Below, piece after piece: positions 46,150 through 54,041 of a DNA stretch of 64,000 nucleotides (positions are counted from its first letter, which is position 1; every line of letters starts with the position of its first letter). This DNA comes from Hydrotalea sp. GTDB lineage: Bacteria; Bacteroidota; Bacteroidia; Chitinophagales; Chitinophagaceae. A program made the translations under genes and the position numbers. The notes under the pieces are model-generated. The model was given only the letters and a program-made list of their open reading frames with translations. It ran no database searches and was not told the origin of the DNA. Location: NCBI GenBank assembly GCA_022402565.1, contig JAKRSC010000011.1:124001-188000 (forward strand). The letters run 5' to 3'.

Positions 46150-46845
46150 ATGATGCATGTAAAATTTGAAGAATGGTTGAGGAGTGGGGCTGAAGAAGTA
46201 TTCCCAATTATGCATCTGAACCAAACTGAGACTTGGTTAGCCCTCGATTTGTCGGTAGAAAATCAAGAGTTACAAGGTGAAAGGATAACAGATACAATAA
46301 GTATGGGGGCTTATATTCAAACAAAAATGCAGGAAGCAGGAGCCAAGTATGGGGTAGGAGGATATAATGAGCATAGAGCCTTGTATGCAAGAAGTGAGGT
46401 TTTTTCAGGGGAAGAACCACGAAGGATTCATTTAGGAATTGATATTTGGGGCGAAGTTGGTACTCCAGTTTTTGCACCTCTTCCTGGGAGAGTTCACAGT
46501 TTTGCCATGAACAATGCTTTTGGAGATTATGGCGCCACTATTATTCTAGAACATAATCTAGAAGGCAGTATTTTTTACACTTTATATGGTCATTTATCTG
46601 CTCGAGATTTAGAGGGCTTGTACAATGGGAAGCCTATTGCAAAAGGCGAAGAGTTTGCACATTTGGGCGAACCTCATGAAAACGGTCATTGGCCTCCACA
46701 TCTCCATTTTCAATGTATGTTGAGCATGCAAGGTAAACAGGGCGACTATCCAGGTGTTTGTTCAATATCAGAAAGAAATGCTTATTTGGATAATTGTCCT
46801 AATCCAGCCCCATTAATCACTTGGTTAAAAAATCGCCAAAACTGA
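46150..46845 (+). CDS. M23-family metallopeptidase domain protein
   Basis: A 231-residue protein whose second half is a LytM/M23 domain: HLGIDIWGEVGTPVFAP gives the HxxxD zinc ligands, followed by GDYGATIILEH, YGHLS and PPHLHFQ with the HxH pair. All zinc ligands are present, so it should be an active peptidoglycan-type endopeptidase. It has no signal peptide or membrane segment, which is odd for a cell-wall enzyme. ATG at 46150, followed by a second ATG. Substrate unknown. Confidence 0.82.
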   Translation: MMHVKFEEWLRSGAEEVFPIMHLNQTETWLALDLSVENQELQGERITDTISMGAYIQTKMQEAGAKYGVGGYNEHRALYARSEVFSGEEPRRIHLGIDIWGEVGTPVFAPLPGRVHSFAMNNAFGDYGATIILEHNLEGSIFYTLYGHLSARDLEGLYNGKPIAKGEEFAHLGEPHENGHWPPHLHFQCMLSMQGKQGDYPGVCSISERNAYLDNCPNPAPLITWLKNRQN

Positions 46846-46856
46846 TACCCTAAGCG

Positions 46857-46887
46857 TTGGCTGTTCCAATTTTGCACCTTATTTTCG
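46857..46887 (+). promoter_or_regulatory. Possible promoter of the small His-rich membrane protein
   Basis: TTG (46857-46859), a 20-base spacer and TATTTTCG (46880-46887), one mismatch to TAnnTTTG. Confidence 0.3.
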
Positions 46888-46905
46888 GGCCTCAAAATTT
46901 CAACT

Positions 46906-47091
46906 ATGGCACAGGAATTTCATTCTGAAGAAAGAGGCAGTCAGTGGTGGTTACCAGCATTTTTTGCATTTGTAATAGTTGCATCACTTGCGCTACTTGT
47001 ACGTGGTTGTCATGGTCCTTTCGAACCAAAAGGTGCACACCATGGTGGCGGTCACGCTACAGAAGAGCATAGCTCAGGCGAAAAGCACTAA
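46906..47091 (+). CDS. Small single-pass membrane protein with His-rich tail
   Basis: A 61-residue protein I do not recognise. A polar N terminus (AQEFHSEERGSQ) precedes one hydrophobic helix (WWLPAFFAFVIVASLALLV), then a tail with CHGPFEPKGAHHGGGHATEEHSSGEKH, rich in histidine and glycine. Such tails can bind metal ions loosely. The gene has an ATG start, a plausible promoter and ends 3 bases before the convergent thioredoxin-like gene. No neighbour suggests a function. Confidence 0.55.
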   Translation: MAQEFHSEERGSQWWLPAFFAFVIVASLALLVRGCHGPFEPKGAHHGGGHATEEHSSGEKH

Positions 47092-47094
47092 TAT

Positions 47095-47682
47095 TTAAGC
47101 CTTCAATAATTCTAATAATTCTTGTTGCGCCGAATTGGTGCGGTCTTTTGCGTACCATCCGTGCAATTTTTCCTTCAGTAATTCCATATCGGTAGCATTA
47201 GAAGTAAGCTCATTGATTAATTCTTGAGCCGCAATTGGTCTTGGCCCCCAATGCCAAATTACTTCTGAATTTGCGTTTAATGCAATGAGCTTAGGGATGC
47301 TTCTACTTTTACCATTTGTTAAGAACTGATCCATTAACCAAAGATTTTCATCGCGCAGCACTAAGGTTAGCTGAATATTTTTGTTTAGTTCAGCCATTTT
47401 ATGAATTAGTGGCACTAATTGAGCAGCATCTCCACACCATCCTTCAGTAATGACAATCCAGTTTTGTGGTTCTTGAATTTCTTGAATAGCATGATTTAAT
47501 TGTTCTTGGATGATAGCTTGTTTTTCAACTCTATTCATTCTTGCTACATTCAAACGGGTGTATTCTGTTAAGTCTGCACGTTGTTCTTGTCCAGTTACTT
47601 TTCCTTCTTTTAATAAATCGTCTATTAAAGTACGATAGTTCGCATACGTTAGAGGACGAGTTATTTGCTTGAGATCAATCAT
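47095..47682 (-). CDS. Thioredoxin-like protein with a single active-site cysteine
   Basis: A 195-residue protein. The thioredoxin-like domain begins around residue 70 and has WIVITEGWCGDAAQLVPLI, in which the first cysteine is kept but the second of the CxxC pair is alanine; SIPKLIALN supplies the cis-proline. It matches the thioredoxin family group Thioredoxin_9 common in Bacteroidota. Without the second cysteine, a classical disulfide reductase is unlikely; glutathione-like or bacillithiol-like monothiol chemistry is possible. No signal peptide. It lies 7 bases downstream of the aldo/keto reductase and should be cotranscribed. Confidence 0.8.
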   Translation of the reverse strand: MIDLKQITRPLTYANYRTLIDDLLKEGKVTGQEQRADLTEYTRLNVARMNRVEKQAIIQEQLNHAIQEIQEPQNWIVITEGWCGDAAQLVPLIHKMAELNKNIQLTLVLRDENLWLMDQFLTNGKSRSIPKLIALNANSEVIWHWGPRPIAAQELINELTSNATDMELLKEKLHGWYAKDRTNSAQQELLELLKA

Positions 47683-47689
47683 AGTCTAT

Positions 47690-48712
47690 TTATTTACGAT
47701 GAGCAATTCTATCATAAAATCCACCATAAGTCACAGCTCTTACACCCGCCTCTTTGAAGAATTCGCCAGGGAAGCCCAAATCAATCGCACTCACTTCGTC
47801 TAATCTTTTTAATTGTGAGGCATCGAGTTGAACTTGCAAACAAGCTAAGTTTTGTTCAAGCTGACTCAATTTGGTGGCTCCAACAATGGGAATACTTGAA
47901 AAGCCTTGTTGGCGAGTCCACTGAAGTGCCACATGAGCAGGTTCAACTCCTAATTCTTCTGCAATTGCTATGACTTCACGAGTTATTTTCTCTGCTCTTT
48001 CATTAAGGCGTTTACTTCCTTCTGGTAATCTTCCTTTTTCTCCCTTCAAATATTTACCTGTTAGTGCGCCACCTGCTAAAGGTGCCCATGGTGTAACTGT
48101 CATGCCAAAGTGTTTAGCCATTGGAATTAAATCTCTCTCAGGTGTGCGTTGCAAAAGAGAATATTCAACTTGTAAAGCAATAAAACTACTCCAACCCATT
48201 AAGGTGGCAAGTGTGTTACCTGCGCTAATTTGCCAAGCTGGGGTATCGCTGATGGCAATATAATTCACTTTGCCTTGCTTCACTAGGTCATCTAATCCAC
48301 GTAACACTTCATCCATTGGTGTGAGGTCATCCCAGATATGTAAATACAATACATCAATGAAATCAGTTTGCAACCTTTTCAAACTGGCTTCCACACTTCT
48401 CATCATATTTTTTCTATTGTTGCCCGAAGCATTGGGGTTAGATGTATTATCGTGCAAAGTGTATTTAGTTGCCAAAACAAAATAATCGCGATCATGCAAT
48501 TGCATGTATTTCCCGATAATGGCTTCACTGCTTCCATCTGTATATCGGTTGGCTGTATCAATAAAATTTCCTCCAGCATTTGCAAAAGCGTCTAAAATTT
48601 CGAAGGAGGTTGTTTCATCTGCACCCCATCCCCATTCTTGTCCAAAACCCATGGTTCCTAAGCAAAGCGGAGAAACCTTTAATCCACTTCTTCCTAAAAG
48701 TTGGTATTGCAT
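47690..48712 (-). CDS. Aldo/keto reductase
   Basis: An NADPH-dependent aldo/keto reductase of about 340 residues with the TIM-barrel landmarks GRSGLKVSPLCLGTMGFG at the start, the catalytic aspartate and tyrosine in FIDTANRYTDGSSEAIIG, and the cofactor end SSIPIVGATKLSQLEQNL. Substrate unknown, probably small aldehydes or sugars. I use the ATG at 48712 (MQYQLLGRSG); an in-frame ATG at 48763 would add 17 residues without family similarity. First gene of a two-gene unit with the thioredoxin-like protein. Confidence 0.88.
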   Translation of the reverse strand: MQYQLLGRSGLKVSPLCLGTMGFGQEWGWGADETTSFEILDAFANAGGNFIDTANRYTDGSSEAIIGKYMQLHDRDYFVLATKYTLHDNTSNPNASGNNRKNMMRSVEASLKRLQTDFIDVLYLHIWDDLTPMDEVLRGLDDLVKQGKVNYIAISDTPAWQISAGNTLATLMGWSSFIALQVEYSLLQRTPERDLIPMAKHFGMTVTPWAPLAGGALTGKYLKGEKGRLPEGSKRLNERAEKITREVIAIAEELGVEPAHVALQWTRQQGFSSIPIVGATKLSQLEQNLACLQVQLDASQLKRLDEVSAIDLGFPGEFFKEAGVRAVTYGGFYDRIAHRK

Positions 48713-48816
48713 ATCCTTATTTTTTGCAAAGTTCCCTCGATTGACTGAACAATCAATCTTCATACAGATGTTTTTCGCATTTCAACACTTGCAGCATTTT
48801 CAGTTACCTTTACGCC

Positions 48817-49854
48817 ATGGACGATGCATCGTTTTCTTATTCAAAAAAAATGAATGTTGCTGCAGACAAAGAGTTTGAAAATCAAATTCGTCCTGCCGCT
48901 ATTGATGATTTTGCAGGCCAGCCTCAACTCATTGAGAACTTGTTAATATTCATTAAAGCTGCTCGATTGCGTGGAGAAGCATTGGATCATATATTGTTTC
49001 ATGGTCCGCCAGGTTTGGGCAAGACCACTTTATCGCGCATTATTGCACATGAACTAGGTGTAAACATTCGTGAAACTTCAGGTCCAGTAATTGAAAAGCC
49101 GGGTGACCTTGCTGGTTTGCTTACTAATTTGGAGCCAAACGATGTGTTGTTTATCGATGAAATACATAGACTTAGCACAGTAGTAGAAGAATATTTGTAC
49201 GCTGCTATGGAGGATTTTCGAATTGATATTTTGATTGATAGCGGCCCAAATGCAAGAACTGTTCAAATTAACCTGAATCCTTTTACTTTGGTTGGTGCTA
49301 CCACAAGAAGCGGCTTGCTTACTGCTCCCTTGCTTTCCAGATTTGGAATTAAGTCGAGGTTAGAATATTACCCCGCTTCCACTTTACAAAAAATTGTACA
49401 ACGAAGCGCAGCCATATTAAACACAGCTATCACAGCCGATGCATCTTTTGAAATTGCTAGAAGAAGTAGAGGTACGCCTCGTATTGCAAACGGTTTGTTG
49501 CGTCGTGTGCGCGACTTTGCTCAGGTGCTTAATGATGGAGCCATTGATTTAGGGATTACACAACATGCGTTAAAAGCATTACAAGTAGATGAGCATGGAT
49601 TAGACGAGATGGATAATAGAATTCTATCTACCATTATTGAAAAGTTTAAAGGTGGGCCAGTGGGAATTACCACCATTGCTACTGCTGTAGGTGAGGAATC
49701 GGGCACTTTGGAGGAAGTATATGAGCCTTTTTTGATTCAAGAAGGTTTTTTACAGCGAACTCCACGAGGAAGGGAAGTTACTGCAAAAGCGTACGAGCAT
49801 CTTCAAAAAGAACCACCTTCTCATTTAGGTAATCAGCCTACTTTGTTTACATAG
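48817..49854 (+). CDS. ruvB: Holliday junction branch migration helicase RuvB
   Basis: RuvB is the AAA+ motor that moves Holliday junctions with RuvA. The 345-residue protein shows Walker [14 protein letters not shown], Walker [11 protein letters not shown], sensor 1 [20 protein letters not shown] and the C-terminal winged helix ([24 protein letters not shown]). Length is normal. ATG at 48817 or 48850 ([15 protein letters not shown]); the second fits common RuvB starts equally well. Divergent from the aldo/keto reductase; ruvA and ruvC are not in the window. Confidence 0.95.
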   Translation: MDDASFSYSKKMNVAADKEFENQIRPAAIDDFAGQPQLIENLLIFIKAARLRGEALDHILFHGPPGLGKTTLSRIIAHELGVNIRETSGPVIEKPGDLAGLLTNLEPNDVLFIDEIHRLSTVVEEYLYAAMEDFRIDILIDSGPNARTVQINLNPFTLVGATTRSGLLTAPLLSRFGIKSRLEYYPASTLQKIVQRSAAILNTAITADASFEIARRSRGTPRIANGLLRRVRDFAQVLNDGAIDLGITQHALKALQVDEHGLDEMDNRILSTIIEKFKGGPVGITTIATAVGEESGTLEEVYEPFLIQEGFLQRTPRGREVTAKAYEHLQKEPPSHLGNQPTLFT

Positions 49855-49927
49855 GAAAAGTATCCTGTTGATATTCAACGATTTGTTAAAATTAGCCTGT
49901 TGGTATACTCAACCAAATACTGCTTGG

Positions 49928-49959
49928 TTTGTATAATAGATGTACTTACATTAATTTTG
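49928..49959 (+). promoter_or_regulatory. Promoter of the AraC-family gene
   Basis: TTTG (49928-49931), a 20-base spacer and TAATTTTG (49952-49959) match the Bacteroidota consensus just before the ATG at 49967. Confidence 0.65.
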
Positions 49960-49966
49960 CAACCTC

Positions 49967-50887
49967 ATGCAGCAAATGCTCGACATATTAAAAGTGGCCC
50001 ACAGGGGTGGTATTGAACCCAGTATGGACTTATTGGTCCAGAAGGAACAAGACATCCCAGGATCAATTGCCTATCAAATTAGCCGTTATTATGCCCAACA
50101 TCCTTGGGTGGCAGAAGATACGGGCATGTTGGTCTATCACTACAACGAGAAAAGGCCGCAGGAGAATTACCTAGAATTAAGGTTCTGTGCCACGGGCAAT
50201 AAATATTGTTACGATAGAAGCTGTAGTTTTTGTGAAAAGCAACCCACCAATTGTAATGGTCAGCAAATAACGGTTGATGTGATGACTTTTCATTTCAGCG
50301 CAACTTTTTTACATCAGTTTACACATAATGTAAAGGTGAGTAATAGAAAGGATGAAGTTTTGGCGTTTAAACATCCTGCTGCTTTTACGAAGATTTTTCC
50401 TGTATGTAACAAGAAGAGAAATATCCTCGATAGTTTATTGAACCACAGCTATAGTGGTGCTATGGAAAACATATTTGTGAACGCAAAAATTCACGAACTG
50501 TTACTCTATAGCTTAGAATGTTTGGTAGATGATAAAACGGAAGGTTTTAGCTGTAAGTTTTTGGAAGATGAAAGAAGTCGTGAGGGTATCTATCAGGCAA
50601 GAGACATTTTATTGCAACATATTGGTGATCCAATTACGATCAAAGAATTGAGTCGCAAAGTGGCAATGAACGAGTGTTATCTCAAGAAAGGATTTAAAGA
50701 AATTTTTGGCACCACTATTTTCGACTTTTTTCAGCAACAACGTATGGAGCATGCTAAATACTTGTTGTATGAAAAAGGTTTGAGTGTAACGGATGTGAGT
50801 GCTTTATTAGGTTACTCTTCTATTTCACACTTTTCTGCTGCCTTCAAAAAGCACACCGGATTAAAGCCTTGTGAGTTGTTGAACTAA
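49967..50887 (+). CDS. AraC-family transcriptional regulator with cysteine cluster
   Basis: A 306-residue regulator. The C-terminal 100 residues are the double HTH of AraC/XylS (ITIKELSRKVAMNECYLKKGFKEIFG, then LSVTDVSALLGYSSISHFSAAFKKHTG). The N-terminal sensor part is not the usual cupin pattern; it has five cysteines within about 25 residues (FCATGNKYC, then DRSCSFCEKQPTNC), followed by a predicted beta-rich stretch. The cluster could hold a metal or an iron-sulfur centre. Its targets are unknown; the amidohydrolase gene follows 51 bases downstream on the same strand. Confidence 0.85.
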   Translation: MQQMLDILKVAHRGGIEPSMDLLVQKEQDIPGSIAYQISRYYAQHPWVAEDTGMLVYHYNEKRPQENYLELRFCATGNKYCYDRSCSFCEKQPTNCNGQQITVDVMTFHFSATFLHQFTHNVKVSNRKDEVLAFKHPAAFTKIFPVCNKKRNILDSLLNHSYSGAMENIFVNAKIHELLLYSLECLVDDKTEGFSCKFLEDERSREGIYQARDILLQHIGDPITIKELSRKVAMNECYLKKGFKEIFGTTIFDFFQQQRMEHAKYLLYEKGLSVTDVSALLGYSSISHFSAAFKKHTGLKPCELLN

Positions 50888-50938
50888 TTCAGAGGTGTCT
50901 TTATAGGTATCACAATTATCTTCGTAAAAAATTAATCT

Positions 50939-52597
50939 ATGCGATTTAGCCTGCTTATGCTTGCAGCACTAGTTTTTATGAGTGCTTGCTCCAATCGTTC
51001 TGTTGATTTAATTGTACATCATGGTAAAATTTATGCGGTTGATTCGCAGTTTGCAGTCTATGATGCTATGGCAATTAAAGATGGTAAAATTGTAGAGTTG
51101 GGAACAAACGATGACATCTTAAAAAAGTACAGTTCTAAGGAGGAAATAGATTTAGAGGGTGCAGCTGCATACCCAGGTTTTATTGATGGACATGCCCACT
51201 TTGTTGGTTATGGAAGGGGGTTGTTTCAGGTAGATTTGTTTGGTGTGCCTAGTTGGGAAGAAGCAGTGGCTCGTGTACAAAAATTTGCAGAAGAACATCC
51301 TGATGAGCCATGGATTGTTGGTCGAGGCTGGGATCAGAATTTGTGGGCAGGTCGTCAGTTTCCAACAAACGAATTATTGAATAAAGCTGTGCCTGATCGA
51401 CCTGTATTGTTAACAAGGGTTGACGGTCACGCTGCAATTGCAAACGATCGTGCTCTTGCACTAGCAAATATTCAAGCTGGGCAAACATTAGTGGGGGGCG
51501 ATATTATGGTTGAAAGAGGAAAGCTGTCTGGTGTTCTTATTGATAACGCTGTTGATTTGGTAACTAACGTTATGCCTAAGCCTTCTTCGAGTGACTATGA
51601 GAAATGGTTAATAGCTGCGCAAGAGAAATGTTTTGAACAAGGATTGACTACTATCACAGATTGCGGTTTGATGTATAATGATGTAGATGAAATTCATCGC
51701 TTACAAGAAGCCCAACAATTGAATATGCGTTTATATGTTATGTTGAGTGATGACACCGCCAATTACAGCCGCTATCTAAAGAAGGGTCCCTTCAAGACAG
51801 ATCGTTTGTTCGTAAAAGGAATTAAAGTATATGCAGATGGTGCTTTGGGTAGTCGTGGTGCTTGCCTGTTAAAACATTACGCTGATCGTCCAGGTTGGAT
51901 TGGATTTCTACTAAAAGAGAAATCATATTTTGATTCTCTGGCTTCTGTTCTTATTAAGACCGATTTTCAAATGTGTACGCATGCAATAGGTGACAGTGCA
52001 AATAGGGAAGTGTTGAATATTTATGCAAAGTATCTGCAAGGAAAAAATGATAAAAGATGGCGCATTGAACACGCGCAGGTTGTGGAGCCTTCTGATGTAA
52101 AAAAGTTTGGTGATTTTAATATTATTCCATCTGTTCAACCAACACACGCTACAAGTGATATGTACTGGGCTCCTGATAGATTAGGCATGCCTAGGGTGCA
52201 ATCGGCATATGCTTATCAAAAATTATTAGAACAAAATGGCTGGTTGAATTTAGGAACAGATTTCCCTGTGGAAGATATTTCTCCATTTAAAACATTCTAT
52301 GCTGCGGTTGTAAGAAAAGATGCAAAAGGATGGCCTGAAAAGGGATTTCAAATGGAGAATGCTATGTCAAGAGAAAACACTTTACGAGGTATGACTATTT
52401 GGGCGGCTAAGGCAAACTTTATGGAGAAGGAAATAGGCAGTTTGGAAAATGGCAAGTGGGCCGACTTTATTGTATTGGATAAAGATATTATGGCTGTTTC
52501 TGAAACAGAGTTATTATCAACTAAAGTTACACGCACATTTAGTGCTGGTAAACTTGTATACAATGGCGTAAAAAATAATGTTAAAGTAAGTCGCTAA
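50939..52597 (+). CDS. Amidohydrolase-family lipoprotein (YtcJ-like)
   Basis: A 552-residue protein of the amidohydrolase 3 group. The signal ends VFMSAC, so it is a predicted lipoprotein. The small beta-sandwich starts with DLIVHHGKIYAVDS, and the metal-dependent barrel shows DGHAHFVGYG (the HxH ligands), later CTHAIGD, WRIEHAQ and the aspartate in LGTDFPVE. YtcJ-type enzymes hydrolyse amide or imide bonds of unknown compounds. ATG at 50939. It follows the AraC gene by 51 bases. Confidence 0.85.
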   Translation: MRFSLLMLAALVFMSACSNRSVDLIVHHGKIYAVDSQFAVYDAMAIKDGKIVELGTNDDILKKYSSKEEIDLEGAAAYPGFIDGHAHFVGYGRGLFQVDLFGVPSWEEAVARVQKFAEEHPDEPWIVGRGWDQNLWAGRQFPTNELLNKAVPDRPVLLTRVDGHAAIANDRALALANIQAGQTLVGGDIMVERGKLSGVLIDNAVDLVTNVMPKPSSSDYEKWLIAAQEKCFEQGLTTITDCGLMYNDVDEIHRLQEAQQLNMRLYVMLSDDTANYSRYLKKGPFKTDRLFVKGIKVYADGALGSRGACLLKHYADRPGWIGFLLKEKSYFDSLASVLIKTDFQMCTHAIGDSANREVLNIYAKYLQGKNDKRWRIEHAQVVEPSDVKKFGDFNIIPSVQPTHATSDMYWAPDRLGMPRVQSAYAYQKLLEQNGWLNLGTDFPVEDISPFKTFYAAVVRKDAKGWPEKGFQMENAMSRENTLRGMTIWAAKANFMEKEIGSLENGKWADFIVLDKDIMAVSETELLSTKVTRTFSAGKLVYNGVKNNVKVSR

Positions 52598-52612
52598 CTT
52601 TTTGGAGAAATC

Positions 52613-52653
52613 ATGAATGGGTATGAGTGTAGAATTTTGAATTACTCATTCAT
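52613..52653 (+). terminator. Possible terminator after the amidohydrolase gene
   Basis: ATGAATGGGTA (52613-52623) pairs with TACTCATTCAT (52643-52653) with one G-U pair, followed by TTTTC. The 19-base loop makes it a weak case. Confidence 0.35.
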
Positions 52654-52700
52654 TTTCAGATACTTACACTGGGCCGTTTTTATTTCGGCATCATATATTG

Positions 52701-52738
52701 AACCCCAACTTAGCTTTTTTTAGGTTTCGTTGGGGTTT
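52701..52738 (+). repeat. Stem-loop in the 52.6-52.8 kb intergenic region
   Basis: AACCCCAAC (52701-52709) and GTTGGGGTT (52729-52737) form a 9-bp perfect stem around a 19-base loop. It lies about 100 bases before the next gene. Terminator or leader element; not decidable. Confidence 0.4.
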
Positions 52739-52835
52739 ACGTTTGCATTGGAATTAAACGATCGTTCTTTCTTTTCGATTGCTGCCCCTAACTGTTTGCT
52801 GATATGAATTATTTATAAACGTAAAAATCGAAAAG

Positions 52836-53237
52836 ATGAAAAACACATTAGTAGTTGGAATGGCATTGATGTTCTCAATTGTTGGTTCAACAGTTATTGC
52901 AGGAAACGTAAGTGATAAAAACCCCGCTACAGAAGCAGAAGTGCGTCACACTGGTTCTACTAGTACGCAATATGTATTTCTAGCAGAAGTTAACAACCCT
53001 TCAAAGAATCTAGTGCGTATTAGTGTATTGGATGAAGATGGTAATGAATACTTTTCTGAAACTTTACGCGAGAAAAAAATGCAAAAGCAATTGTTAATTG
53101 AAAAAGATTTATTGCAAGAGCGCAATCTAGTAGTTGAAATTTATACATTAAAATCAAAGCGTCCACTTGTATATAAAATTGCTAAACAAGTAAAAGTGAT
53201 TCAAGAATTGCAAGTTGAAAAAGTTGATGTAAAGTAA
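52836..53237 (+). CDS. Secreted protein of unknown function, 133 residues
   Basis: The protein begins with a signal peptide (KNTLVVGMALMFSIVGSTVIAG). The mature part of about 110 residues alternates in a pattern of a single beta-sandwich: TQYVFLAEVNNPSKNLVRISVLDEDGNEYFSETL, LLIEKDLLQERNLVVEIYTLKSKRPLVYKI. It has no cysteine and no catalytic motif, so it is probably a small periplasmic or surface structural protein. I do not recognise the family. A 240-base upstream region with stem-loops suggests its own transcription unit. It ends 6 bases before convergent pflA. Confidence 0.65.
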   Translation: MKNTLVVGMALMFSIVGSTVIAGNVSDKNPATEAEVRHTGSTSTQYVFLAEVNNPSKNLVRISVLDEDGNEYFSETLREKKMQKQLLIEKDLLQERNLVVEIYTLKSKRPLVYKIAKQVKVIQELQVEKVDVK

Positions 53238-53243
53238 CTTGTA

Positions 53244-53987
53244 TCAATTGATAATTACTTTTTGAAAGTATTCTCTAAATATTGATGCGGTTTTATCGAG
53301 TAGTGCCTTATCCGGATTGGGTGTAGCAGATAATGCATAAGGTAAGTTTAATGCCTTCCATTTATGGGTGCCTAATCTGTGATAAGGTTGAATCTCGACT
53401 TTCTCAACTGTATTATATTTTGCAAAATGTTTACCCCAAGCATGTAAGTGCTGTTCTTGGTCGGTCCATTCAGGAACTAGTACGTATCTGAGCCACATTG
53501 TTTTTCCAGTAGATTCTCTATAAGCTGCAAGATCTAATGTTGGTTTGTTGGAAACACTAGTTAGTTGATGATGAATAGTATCATCAATATGTTTAACGTC
53601 GAGTAATAAGTAATCTGTTTCTTCAAGGAGTGCTTTGGTTTCTTCATTCAAAATTCTTCCATTACTATCAAGGGCTGTATTAATCCCTTCAGCATGAAGC
53701 TTTTGAAATAATTCTAATAACGCAACTCTTTGTAGAGTTGGTTCTCCACCAGAAACTGTTACCCCTCCATGTTTTCCAAAATAGCTTTTCATTCGAACAG
53801 CTTTTGCAACAATTTCATCTATGGGCATATCATGTCCGCCTTCAGTATCCCATGTATCTGGGTTTGCGCAATACAAACATCTAAACTGACAACCTTGTGT
53901 AAACACAACCATACGTATGCCTGGCCCATCATGAGTGCCAAAGCTTTCAATGGAATGAATACGGATATGTTTTGAAGAATATGACAT
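53244..53987 (-). CDS. pflA: Pyruvate formate-lyase activating enzyme
   Basis: A radical SAM enzyme of 247 residues that makes the glycyl radical on PflB. The iron-sulfur motif CQFRCLYC follows VFTQG near residue 30, and the glycine-rich GGVTVSGGEPTLQ binds SAM. 247 residues is the usual size. ATG at 53987. It lies just downstream of pflB on the same strand with a hairpin between them, so it may be expressed at a lower level by read-through or separately. Confidence 0.93.
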   Translation of the reverse strand: MSYSSKHIRIHSIESFGTHDGPGIRMVVFTQGCQFRCLYCANPDTWDTEGGHDMPIDEIVAKAVRMKSYFGKHGGVTVSGGEPTLQRVALLELFQKLHAEGINTALDSNGRILNEETKALLEETDYLLLDVKHIDDTIHHQLTSVSNKPTLDLAAYRESTGKTMWLRYVLVPEWTDQEQHLHAWGKHFAKYNTVEKVEIQPYHRLGTHKWKALNLPYALSATPNPDKALLDKTASIFREYFQKVIIN

Positions 53988-54002
53988 ATGCTAAAATAAG
54001 AA

Positions 54003-54024
54003 AAGGGGCTGTTGAGCCCCCCTT
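54003..54024 (-). terminator. Hairpin between pflB and pflA
   Basis: AGCCCC (54015-54020) and GGGGCT (54005-54010) pair around a 4-base loop. On the minus strand TTTTC follows. It may partly terminate pflB transcripts before pflA. Confidence 0.6.
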
Positions 54025-54041
54025 CAAATTTGGGAATTCAG

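Noticed and set aside
52613-52723. Short plus-strand frame of 36 residues after the amidohydrolase gene
   Set aside because: It overlaps stem-loop structures, has no family match and odd composition.
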